Origin: Roseiflexus sp.
Lineage (GTDB): Bacteria; Chloroflexota; Chloroflexia; Chloroflexales; Roseiflexaceae
Direction: 5' to 3'
Length of the DNA: 51,202 nucleotides
Assembly: GCA_025062325.1 (NCBI GenBank)
Contig: JANXAL010000003.1
Location: 1-51,202 of the forward strand
Below are positions 9,122 through 16,066 of this stretch, one piece after another (position 1 is the stretch's first letter; the number at the start of each line of letters is the position of its first letter). A program made the position numbers and the translations under genes. The notes beneath the pieces are model-generated. The model was not told the DNA's origin and did no database searches. It saw only the letters and a list, made by a program, of their open reading frames with translations.

Positions 9122-10483
9122 ATGGACGAAACACGCGCTATTCGTCTGTCGCCGCCGGTCGGTCGAGCATTGCTCACATGGAACGGAAAACAACCACCGC
9201 CGCCGCTCGCCGTGCCTCCTGCGATTGAGGTCGAACGGTGCGGCAGCGGCGATCAGCTTCTGCTTCACGGCGAGAACCTTGCTGCGCTCGCCTGGCTGCT
9301 CGCCAACGGCTACCGGCAGCGGATCAATCTGATCTACATTGATCCGCCATTTGGCTCAGGCATTGATCGCGTGCGGCGCGTTCGCTTGCGTGGTTCCGGT
9401 CCGGCGCGTCTCGTCCCGGTCGCCGAGGTCGAATACTGTGATACCTGGAATGCCGATGCCTATCTCCAGTTCATGTACGAGCGGTTGATAGCGCTGCGCG
9501 ACCTGCTCGCCGATGACGGGTGCATCTACCTGCACTGCGATTTTCGCAAGGCGCACCACCTCCGCTGTCTGATGGACGAAGTCTTTGGCGCAGAACGGAT
9601 GCTCAATGAGATCATCTGGTTCTACCCGCGCGGCGGCGATGGCGAACGCCAGTTCAACCGCAAACACGACACTATCCTGCTCTATGCACGAGGCGACCGC
9701 TGGACATTCAACTACAACGAGGTGCTCATCCCTTACACTCGTCGCCAGCTTGCCCGCTTCCGCCAGGAAGATGAGCGCGGACGCTACTACTGGAACGTCA
9801 ACCCGCGCGGTGAGCGCGTCAAGACGTATCTGCGCAAACCGGGCATCGGCGCCTACGATGTCTGGACGATCCCGATCGAGGCTGCGCTAGTGCGCGACCT
9901 CGGCTACCCGACTGCGAAACCGCTGGCGTTGCTTGATCGTATCATCCGCGCCTCGTCCCGACCGGGCGACTTGGTGCTCGACTGCTTCGCTGGCTCAGGA
10001 ACGACAGCCGTAGCAGCGCAGAGCCTGGGACGGCGCTGGATTGCATGTGACGTAAACACGAGCGCCATCCAGATCGCATCCAGGAGACTCCGCCGCGCCA
10101 TCCTGGAATGCACATCGTCCTCCGCCGGGTTCTCGGTGTGGCGGATCGGAGATGCCGCGCCTGCACCGCGTGGCGACGCGCATGTTCGTGTGACGTATCA
10201 CAACGATCAGATTACAATTACTGTCGAGTCCTACACCAATCCTCTGCTGGCTGACGCCTCCCAAGCGCTTCCCGACTGGCGCTGTCTCGTCGATGAGATT
10301 GTCATCGATCCCCGATACGATGGCGCAATCTTTCGCCCTGCCATCATGGACGCGCCGCCTCGCCGCAGTACGCTGGTGCGCGGCGCATACACCCTTGCAC
10401 TGGCAGACGTCGGCCCATCTCTGGCGCTCAAAATCGTCGATGCTGCTGGCAGCGAAGCGTTCATCGTTGTGCCGATCCGATGA
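9122..10483 (+). CDS. Orphan DNA methyltransferase, amino-methyltransferase beta class
   Basis: Transfers a methyl group from S-adenosylmethionine to adenine N6 or cytosine N4 in DNA. In the 453-residue protein, catalytic motif IV is IYIDPPFGSG (DPPF at 74-77) and the SAM-binding motif is DLVLDCFAGSGTT (FAGSGTT 289-295), preceded by motif X KPLALLDRII. The order catalytic motif, recognition region, then SAM site defines the beta class, shared with type III Mod subunits. The last 120 residues form an extra C-terminal region of unknown role. No restriction endonuclease, Res subunit or specificity subunit is nearby, so it looks solitary. A GCTCCGC/GCGGAGC inverted repeat (9069-9075 and 9104-9110) sits just upstream and overlaps the likely ribosome binding site GCGGAG. 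Confidence 0.88.
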   Translation: MDETRAIRLSPPVGRALLTWNGKQPPPPLAVPPAIEVERCGSGDQLLLHGENLAALAWLLANGYRQRINLIYIDPPFGSGIDRVRRVRLRGSGPARLVPVAEVEYCDTWNADAYLQFMYERLIALRDLLADDGCIYLHCDFRKAHHLRCLMDEVFGAERMLNEIIWFYPRGGDGERQFNRKHDTILLYARGDRWTFNYNEVLIPYTRRQLARFRQEDERGRYYWNVNPRGERVKTYLRKPGIGAYDVWTIPIEAALVRDLGYPTAKPLALLDRIIRASSRPGDLVLDCFAGSGTTAVAAQSLGRRWIACDVNTSAIQIASRRLRRAILECTSSSAGFSVWRIGDAAPAPRGDAHVRVTYHNDQITITVESYTNPLLADASQALPDWRCLVDEIVIDPRYDGAIFRPAIMDAPPRRSTLVRGAYTLALADVGPSLALKIVDAAGSEAFIVVPIR

Positions 10484-10505
10484 AAATCTTTGTATGATCT
10501 GCTGC

Positions 10506-10534
10506 TTGACTTGCCCTGCGTGACAGTGTATACT
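10506..10534 (+). promoter_or_regulatory. Strong sigma-70 promoter inside a dyad
   Basis: TTGACT (10506-10511), an exact 17-base spacer and TATACT (10529-10534). The promoter is flanked by a perfect 7-base inverted repeat, GCTTGAC (10504-10510) and GTCAAGC (10537-10543), which could be an operator. It drives the structured leader that follows. Confidence 0.75.
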
Positions 10535-10540
10535 TCGTCA

Positions 10541-10908
10541 AGCCGGTATGTCCGGTTGGTTGAGTGTGCTCTCTCGACGGAAAGAATGCCTGGGTTAAGT
10601 CATGTTGCTGCTTATCGTTCAGGTTCAAGAGTGCGGACGGAACTGCGGCAACAGGAGCGATGCGCCAATGAGGGGCGCAGGTGTACTGCCAAGAGAATGA
10701 TTGCTTCTCCAGGCTCATCCGGGAGAGTATTCTGAAACAGGGATATGGACGCAAACTCTGGTCATAGTCGTGCGCGGCGGCACCACGACGACTGTGCGCC
10801 GATCACCTTTCATGCTGCGGGGAAGTGCAGCGCTGGCGGTCGCTTCTAGCGGCTTACGCTCTCCTATTGCTATGCGCCCCCGCAGCACAAGGCTGTGGGG
10901 GCTTTTTT
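10541..10908 (+). ncRNA. Candidate attenuator or riboswitch leader of the hydrolase-mgtE operon
   Basis: A roughly 365-nt transcript is predicted from the promoter at 10506-10534 to the intrinsic terminator at 10876-10908. It is rich in local stems: TGCGCC/GGCGCA (10661-10666, 10674-10679), GTCGTG/CACGAC (10767-10772, 10784-10789) and GCTGC/GCAGC (10814-10818, 10827-10831). The segment GCTGCGGGG (10814-10822) is perfectly complementary to CCCCGCAGC (10878-10886), the 5' arm of the terminator, so terminator and antiterminator are mutually exclusive. The GCTGC/GCAGC hairpin would sequester the antiterminator strand. This is the layout of a transcription-attenuating leader. The terminator is 128 bases before the hydrolase ATG, and mgtE follows, so Mg2+ is the obvious ligand guess. 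I cannot see the conserved M-box cores. Confidence 0.6.
10876..10908 (+). terminator. Intrinsic terminator in the mgtE leader
   Basis: GCCCCCGCAGC (10876-10886) pairs over 11 bp (one G-U) with GCTGTGGGGGC (10892-10902), with a 5-base loop and six T residues (10903-10908). Confidence 0.88.
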
Positions 10909-11035
10909 GAGCGCATCACCTCACGCTCCAGGTCCTCCTGACATCGGCGGCGTCTCGAGTGCATCAACGGCCTACCGTTGAACCCCGCGCGTCTGATTGA
11001 CAATCTGCCTGCAATTTTGTCAACGGAGGACTGCC
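10909..11035 (+). promoter_or_regulatory. Post-terminator leader with two hairpins before the hydrolase start
   Basis: CAACGG/CCGTTG (10965-10970, 10975-10980) is a tight stem with loop CCTA. TTGACAA/TTGTCAA (10997-11003, 11017-11023) ends one base before the GGAGGA ribosome binding site (11025-11030) and could affect access to it. Confidence 0.45.
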
Positions 11036-11767
11036 ATGACAGCGCTTACTCTGCGCGCCATTCCTGCAGCCCGGCGCGCATCTGCGCTCTACTGCGCAAC
11101 TGGTGGCAGCGGATTCCCGCTATTGTTCATTCACGGCTTCGGCGCCAGCGGTGATGTATTTCAGCCGCTTGTCAGCAAACTCGCCGGTCGGTATCAGACC
11201 ATTGTGCCGGACTTGCGCGGGCATGGTCGGAGCCGTCGGTTGCCACTTGCCGATAGTATCGAACGGATGGCGGCTGATGTGGGTGATCTGCTCGATCTGC
11301 TCAGAATTGGTCGCACCTTCGTAATCGGTCACGCGGGCGGATCGGCGATTGCCGCGCACGTGGCGGCTAAGCAGCCAGGCCGGGTGTGCGGACTTGTGCT
11401 AATTTCGCCGCCTGAGATTCAATCGCCAGGACGTCGATCGCTCGGTGCACGTCTGCGCGATGGCTTGAGCGCTGCATTCAGTCACAACGCCAACGCTGGC
11501 GACCACGACGTTCAGGCATGCCAGCGCCTGCTCCAGAAGAGCGATTATCGCTTGCAACTGCGCTCGATTACAGCGCCCACGCTGGTGGTTGCCGGGGATC
11601 ACGAACCGGCGCCGATCGTGCGTCAGGCGCGCGAGATTGCGCAGATCGTCAGCAACAGTACGCCAGCAATCATACGGGGAGGCGGCGCCAGTCTGCTGCC
11701 CAACCACGCCGACGCAGTGATTAAGGTGCTGGCGCCCTGGCTTGAGCAGCAGGAGCGCGCCGCATGA
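11036..11767 (+). CDS. Alpha/beta-hydrolase fold protein lacking the nucleophile
   Basis: A 243-residue alpha/beta-hydrolase fold protein with the oxyanion strand LLFIHGFGASGD (29-40), VPDLRGHGRS (57-66) and the nucleophile elbow VIGHAGGSA (96-104). The position normally held by the catalytic Ser of GHSxGG is Ala100, so the classical triad is broken. The acid site (VVAGDHE) and a late His (LLPNHAD) remain. GGAGGA five bases before the ATG at 11036 fixes the start; the open frame upstream begins inside the leader hairpin. Its stop overlaps the mgtE start (ATGA, 11764-11767), implying coupled translation. It may be a pseudoenzyme serving a binding or regulatory role with the transporter, or it may use Ser103; both are inference. 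Confidence 0.85.
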   Translation: MTALTLRAIPAARRASALYCATGGSGFPLLFIHGFGASGDVFQPLVSKLAGRYQTIVPDLRGHGRSRRLPLADSIERMAADVGDLLDLLRIGRTFVIGHAGGSAIAAHVAAKQPGRVCGLVLISPPEIQSPGRRSLGARLRDGLSAAFSHNANAGDHDVQACQRLLQKSDYRLQLRSITAPTLVVAGDHEPAPIVRQAREIAQIVSNSTPAIIRGGGASLLPNHADAVIKVLAPWLEQQERAA

Positions 11768-13128
11768 CCGCACCGCTTGACCTGGACCTGCTTGAACAGC
11801 AGGTGCGCGCCGCCCTCGAAAGCGATGACCTCGCAACGCTCCGCGATCTGGTGGCGCGCATCTACCCTCCCGATCTGGCGGATATTATCGAACGCCTCGA
11901 TGACGAGGATCAACAGCGCGTCTTCAGTCTGCTCGAACCTCCGCAGGCCGCCGATGTGCTCGATGAAGCCAGCGTCGATACAGCGCGCGACCTTATCAGT
12001 CAGTTGCCTGTCGAACAGGCGGCCGACATTCTCGAAGAGCTCGATAGCGACGATGCGGCCGCCATTCTCACTGAAGATGTGCCTGAACGACAGCACGAAC
12101 TGCTGGCGGCAATGGCGCCGGAGGAAGCCGCCGACGTTCGTGAATTATTGCGCTACCCGCCTCAGAGCGCTGGTCGCCTGCTGAACGATCAGTTCGTCGC
12201 GCTGCGCGAAAGTGACACGGTCGCCGATGCGATGGAGCGCCTGCGCAGCATCATCCACGATGCCGCTGTCATTGTGTATCTCTACGTGCTGGACAGGTAC
12301 GATCGACTCATTGGCACGGTCAGCTTGCGCCGATTGCTGGTCGAGTCGCCCTATCGACCGATCATCGAATTGATGCGCCCCTCCCCGATCGCCGTCCGAC
12401 CCGACACCGACCAGGAAGAAGTCGCACGCCTGGCGGCGCGCTACGACCTCGCGGCGCTGCCTGTCGTCGATGAAGAAGGACGGATGCTCGGCGTCGTCAC
12501 GGTCGATGATGTCATGGACGTGCTGGTGGAAGAAGGCGCGGAAGACGTGCTGAAGTTCGGCGCCGTGGCGCAGGGTCAGGCAGACGAAACGTACTTTACG
12601 ACGCCGATTATGGCGTCGGTGCGTCGGCGCATTGTCTGGCTGCTGTTCCTCTTCGTCGCTGGATCGATCACCGCTAATGTTCTGCGCCTGTTTGAAGCGG
12701 AACTGGAGCGAGTTGTGGCGCTCTCGTTCTTTATCCCCCTGCTGATTGGCACCGGCGGCAATACGGGCGCCCAGACCGTCTCAACGCTCATTCGCGCCAT
12801 GGCGCTTAATGAAGTTCGTCTGCGCGATGTGTGGCGCGTGCTGGCGCGTGAGCTGCTGGTGGGCATCATTCTCGGCTGCCTGCTGGCAATTATCGCATTT
12901 GGACGCGCATTTCTTGAAGTGCCCATGGCTTCGCTGGCAATCACGGTCGCCCTCTCTGTGATGGCAATCTGCATCTGGGCGAATATTATTGGCGCAATGG
13001 TGCCAATGGCAGCCCGCCGGTTTGGCATCGATCCCGCCCTCATTTCAGCGCCGCTGATCACAACGCTGGTCGACGCCAGTGGGCTGGCGATTTACCTCCT
13101 CATTGCCAAACTGCTGCTGGGATTGTGA
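11764..13128 (+). CDS. mgtE: Magnesium transporter MgtE
   Basis: A dimeric Mg2+ channel of the inner membrane. The 454-residue protein has the standard layout. An acidic helical N domain (about 1-130, repeated EEAADI and DVLDEASVD phrases) is followed by a tandem CBS pair (about 135-265, with VVDEEGRMLGVVTVDDVMDVL). Five C-terminal transmembrane helices start near 290 and include the ion-path signature LLIGTGGNTGAQ. In characterised MgtE proteins, Mg2+ bound between the N and CBS domains closes the pore. Length and domain order match the family, and no key segment is missing. It is translationally coupled to the hydrolase-like gene and both sit behind the attenuator-like leader, so expression may be controlled at RNA level in addition to channel gating. 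Confidence 0.96.
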   Translation: MTAPLDLDLLEQQVRAALESDDLATLRDLVARIYPPDLADIIERLDDEDQQRVFSLLEPPQAADVLDEASVDTARDLISQLPVEQAADILEELDSDDAAAILTEDVPERQHELLAAMAPEEAADVRELLRYPPQSAGRLLNDQFVALRESDTVADAMERLRSIIHDAAVIVYLYVLDRYDRLIGTVSLRRLLVESPYRPIIELMRPSPIAVRPDTDQEEVARLAARYDLAALPVVDEEGRMLGVVTVDDVMDVLVEEGAEDVLKFGAVAQGQADETYFTTPIMASVRRRIVWLLFLFVAGSITANVLRLFEAELERVVALSFFIPLLIGTGGNTGAQTVSTLIRAMALNEVRLRDVWRVLARELLVGIILGCLLAIIAFGRAFLEVPMASLAITVALSVMAICIWANIIGAMVPMAARRFGIDPALISAPLITTLVDASGLAIYLLIAKLLLGL

Positions 13129-13259
13129 AAGGCGTCGTCTTAACTCATCGCTCTCTCTCTCAGCCTAGTATGGGCGGATCTCAGACCTGCCCTTCGCCAG
13201 GCAAGTTGTTGACTGCCCTCTGGTATAGATTGATGTCGGATGGTGAAGGACGGCTCCAT

Positions 13260-14003
13260 ATGAGGTTACAGACACGCCCCATCATTGGCGTTGTTGGCGC
13301 GCTGTTCGAGCGCAAGAACGCCTCAACTATCAGCGGCATCGCGCACTCGTATCTGACGGCGGTGGAGGCAGGCGGCGGCATTCCGCTCCTCGTTCATCTG
13401 ACCGAGGATCAGGAGGTGCTTGACGCACACTATCAGCGATGCAACGGGTTGCTATTTTGCGGCGGCGGCGACATCGCGCCCATCCATTACGGGCAGACTC
13501 CGCATCCGCGCCTCGGCGCGGTCGAGGAGCTGCGCGACCGGGTCGAACTGCGCCTGGCGCGCCGTGCTGTCGCTGATCGCAAACCCATACTTGGAATCTG
13601 TCGCGGCATTCAGTTGATTAATGTTGCACTTGGCGGTACACTCTACCAGGACATTAACGCCGAACTGCCGGGAACGCTCAACCATCGCGAGTCGTCGCTG
13701 CGCAACGACCGGGCATATCCAGCGCATTTGCTGACCCTGGAGCGCGACTCGTGGCTGGCGAATTGTCTGGGCGCAACTGAGATCGCGGTCAACACGCTGC
13801 ATCATCAGGCAGTTCGGGATGTAGCGCCTGGTTTGCGCGTCGTCGGACGCGCGCCCGATGGGGTGATCGAAGCAGTTGAGAGCGCCGACGATGCGTTCAT
13901 CGTCGGCGTTCAATGCCATCCCGAAGAACTGTGGCAATCTGCCGATCCGCGCTGGAAGCGCCTGTTCGCCGGTTTTGTCGAGCGTGCAGCATCGCGGGAT
14001 TGA
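13260..14003 (+). CDS. Class I glutamine amidotransferase-like hydrolase (peptidase C26)
   Basis: A cytosolic 247-residue protein of the gamma-glutamyl-gamma-aminobutyrate hydrolase (PuuD-like) family, which cleaves gamma-glutamyl amides. The catalytic triad is visible: Cys114 in GICRGIQL, and His220 and Glu222 in VGVQCHPEE. FCGGGDIAP (66-74) forms the oxyanion region. The ATG at 13260 has GAAGGA nine bases upstream; the reading frame is open back to the mgtE stop, but that part (13125-13259) is low-quality coding sequence. It is followed nine bases later by purE, so it may share a transcript with purEK. No polyamine genes are nearby, so the substrate is uncertain. Confidence 0.88.
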   Translation: MRLQTRPIIGVVGALFERKNASTISGIAHSYLTAVEAGGGIPLLVHLTEDQEVLDAHYQRCNGLLFCGGGDIAPIHYGQTPHPRLGAVEELRDRVELRLARRAVADRKPILGICRGIQLINVALGGTLYQDINAELPGTLNHRESSLRNDRAYPAHLLTLERDSWLANCLGATEIAVNTLHHQAVRDVAPGLRVVGRAPDGVIEAVESADDAFIVGVQCHPEELWQSADPRWKRLFAGFVERAASRD

Positions 14004-14012
14004 GGTCCGTCT

Positions 14013-14510
14013 ATGCAGCCGCTGGTTGGCATCATTATGGGATCGTTGTCAGACTGGGAAACCATGCGTCATGCGGCGCAGACGCTGGAAGAGCTAGGGG
14101 TGCCGTTTGAGACGCGCATCGTTTCGGCGCACCGCACTCCTGACCTGCTCTTCGAGTATGCCGCGAGCGCCGAAGAGCGCGGCATCGAAGTGATCATCGC
14201 TGGCGCTGGCGGCGCAGCTCACCTTCCCGGCATGACAGCCGCCAAAACCGTGCTGCCAGTGCTAGGCGTGCCGGTGGAGTCGCACGCGCTGCGAGGACTG
14301 GACTCGCTTTTGTCGATCGTGCAGATGCCAGCAGGCGTTCCGGTTGGAACCCTAGCCATTGGGAAGGCTGGCGCGATCAACGCCGCGCTCCTGGCAGCCG
14401 CTATTCTCGGCAATCGATATTCCCACATTCGTGCTGCACTTCGTCAGTTCCGTGAACAGCAAACCCAGCGCGTGCTGCAGTCGCCTGATCCCCGTGAGCA
14501 GAGCCTATGA
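14013..14510 (+). CDS. purE: N5-carboxyaminoimidazole ribonucleotide mutase PurE
   Basis: Moves the carboxyl group of N5-CAIR to C4, giving CAIR, in purine synthesis. The 165-residue class I PurE shows the GSLSDWETM substrate loop (residues 9-17), the catalytic SAHRTPD motif (36-42), [11 protein letters not shown] (63-73) and the conserved [20 protein letters not shown] segment. Length is typical. Its stop overlaps the purK ATG by four bases (ATGA at 14507-14510), as expected for two enzymes acting on consecutive intermediates. Confidence 0.97.
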   Translation: MQPLVGIIMGSLSDWETMRHAAQTLEELGVPFETRIVSAHRTPDLLFEYAASAEERGIEVIIAGAGGAAHLPGMTAAKTVLPVLGVPVESHALRGLDSLLSIVQMPAGVPVGTLAIGKAGAINAALLAAAILGNRYSHIRAALRQFREQQTQRVLQSPDPREQSL

Positions 14511-15640
14511 ACGACAGGTTGATTGGCATTCTGGGCGGGGGACAACTGGGTCGGATGCTGGCGCTTGCCGGTTATCCGCTCGGTCTGCGCTTCCGCTTCC
14601 TTGATCCTGCCAGTGACGCGCCGGTGCGCTACCTGGCAGAGCATATCGTCGCCCCCTACGAGGACCATTTAGCCGTGGCGCAGTTTGGCGCCGGGCTCAC
14701 GGTTGCCACCTATGAGTTTGAGAACGTACCGGTCGCAACGGCGCGCGCTCTCGAGCAGCGCGTACCAGTATTTCCGCCGCCGCAGGCGCTTGAGGTTGCC
14801 CAGGATCGGCTTGCAGAAAAGCGCTTCTTTACCCAGTTGCATATTCCAACCGCCCCGTTCGAGCCGGTGGATGATCGCACGTCGCTTGATACAGCCATTG
14901 CCCGGATTGGGCTGCCTGCCGTCCTGAAGACGCGACGCCTTGGCTACGACGGCAAAGGACAGGCGCTCATTAGACAACACACCGACATCGATGACGCATG
15001 GCGCGCGCTTGGGGGGCAACCGCTCATTCTCGAAGGGTTCGTCTCCTTTGTGCGTGAACTCTCGATCCTGGCAGTGCGCGGGCGGGACGGCGCTATTGCG
15101 TACTATCCGCTGGTCGAGAATCTGCATCGTAATGGCATTCTCTATCGCTCAATTGCGCCAGCGCCTAGTCTAACCACCGATGTGCAGATGCTGGCAGAGA
15201 CCTATGCGCGCCGGGTGCTTGAAGCGCTTGATTACGTCGGCGTTCTCGCGATCGAGATGTTTGAAGTGGATGCTTCCTCCGTAGGCGCTACTGGCGTTCG
15301 TCTGCTAGCAAACGAAATGGCGCCGCGCGTCCACAATTCTGGTCACTGGACTATCGAGGGGGCAGTGACGAGCCAGTTCGAGAACCATCTGCGTGCCATC
15401 ACCGGTTTGCCGCTCGGTGACACCTCAGCGCGTGGTTGCGCTGCGATGGTCAACCTTATCGGCAGCCTGCCCGATGCGGAGATGCTGCTGGCGTTGCCCG
15501 ACACCCATCTGCATCTCTACGACAAAGCGCCACGGCCAGGGCGAAAACTGGGGCACGTGACCGTCTGCGCCGGTGACGCAACGCGCCTGGCGGAGCGTCT
15601 AGCGCTCGTTGAGCGGTATGTCCCGGCGAGGACGCAGTGA
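14507..15640 (+). CDS. purK: N5-carboxyaminoimidazole ribonucleotide synthase PurK
   Basis: An ATP-grasp enzyme that carboxylates aminoimidazole ribonucleotide with bicarbonate to make N5-CAIR for PurE. The 377-residue protein starts with the nucleotide-binding [16 protein letters not shown], has the ATP-grasp segment [13 protein letters not shown], the [13 protein letters not shown] strand, and the metal/ATP site [20 protein letters not shown]. The C-terminal phrase [16 protein letters not shown] is canonical. The last codons lie in the first copy of a 51-bp tandem duplication (15613-15714), whose second copy is noncoding, so the C terminus may have been reshaped by that event. Confidence 0.97.
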   Translation: MNDRLIGILGGGQLGRMLALAGYPLGLRFRFLDPASDAPVRYLAEHIVAPYEDHLAVAQFGAGLTVATYEFENVPVATARALEQRVPVFPPPQALEVAQDRLAEKRFFTQLHIPTAPFEPVDDRTSLDTAIARIGLPAVLKTRRLGYDGKGQALIRQHTDIDDAWRALGGQPLILEGFVSFVRELSILAVRGRDGAIAYYPLVENLHRNGILYRSIAPAPSLTTDVQMLAETYARRVLEALDYVGVLAIEMFEVDASSVGATGVRLLANEMAPRVHNSGHWTIEGAVTSQFENHLRAITGLPLGDTSARGCAAMVNLIGSLPDAEMLLALPDTHLHLYDKAPRPGRKLGHVTVCAGDATRLAERLALVERYVPARTQ

Positions 15641-15714
15641 CTACCACCGACGGGGGGCAGAAAGCGGTATGTCCCGGCGAGGACGCGGTGATCACCACCG
15701 ACGGGGGGCAGAAA
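15613..15714. repeat. 51-bp tandem duplication at the purK 3' end
   Basis: Two 51-base units, 15613-15663 and 15664-15714, begin GCGGTATGTCCCGGCGAGGA and end in CGGGGGGCAGAAA. They differ at only a few positions (CAGTGACTACC versus CGGTGATCACC). Unit 1 contains the purK stop codon; unit 2 lies in the intergenic spacer. Confidence 0.93.
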
Positions 15715-15828
15715 GCTGCGGATGATGAAGCGGAGGGTGCGCCCATAGCGGATGGCGTCAGTAGCGGCTCCCATCAAGCAGAGACGCAGGTAACGGTTAC
15801 CGAAAGGGCGCTGGCCGCTCACCAACGT

Positions 15829-16046
15829 CACTCGTCACTTGGCACTCGTCACTCGTCACTTGGCACTCGTCACTCGCCACTTGGCACCCGTCACTCGTCA
15901 CTTGGCACTCGTCACTCGTCACTTGGCACTTGTCACTCGTCACTTGGCACTCGTCACTCGCCACTTGGCACCCGTCACTCGTCACTTGGCACTCGTCACT
16001 CGTCACTTGGCACTTGTCGCTCAGCCCTCATCACTCGTCACGGTTA
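15829..16046. repeat. Nested 7/21/84-bp tandem repeat
   Basis: Eight complete 21-bp units (15843-16010) plus partial units. Each is three heptamers: CACTCGT, CACTCGT, CACTTGG. Variants B (second heptamer ends CGC), C (first heptamer CACCCGT) and D (first heptamer CACTTGT) occur in the order A B C A D B C A D', giving an 84-bp higher-order period. As 21 is divisible by three, several frames stay open through it. It has no unique spacers and is not a CRISPR array. It fills the gap between purK and sppA. Confidence 0.95.
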
Positions 16047-16066
16047 CACGTTGAGGTCTCGAACAT

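Noticed and set aside
10490-10735. 81-codon plus-strand frame in the mgtE leader
   Set aside because: It begins upstream of the promoter, has no ribosome binding site and lies across RNA stems.
10541-10908. M-box magnesium riboswitch upstream of mgtE
   Set aside because: I looked for the conserved M-box segments and found only a loose resemblance around 10585-10600; it cannot be called without a covariance search.
15829-16046. Possible CRISPR array
   Set aside because: The repeats are contiguous and graded with no unique spacers, and no cas gene is present.
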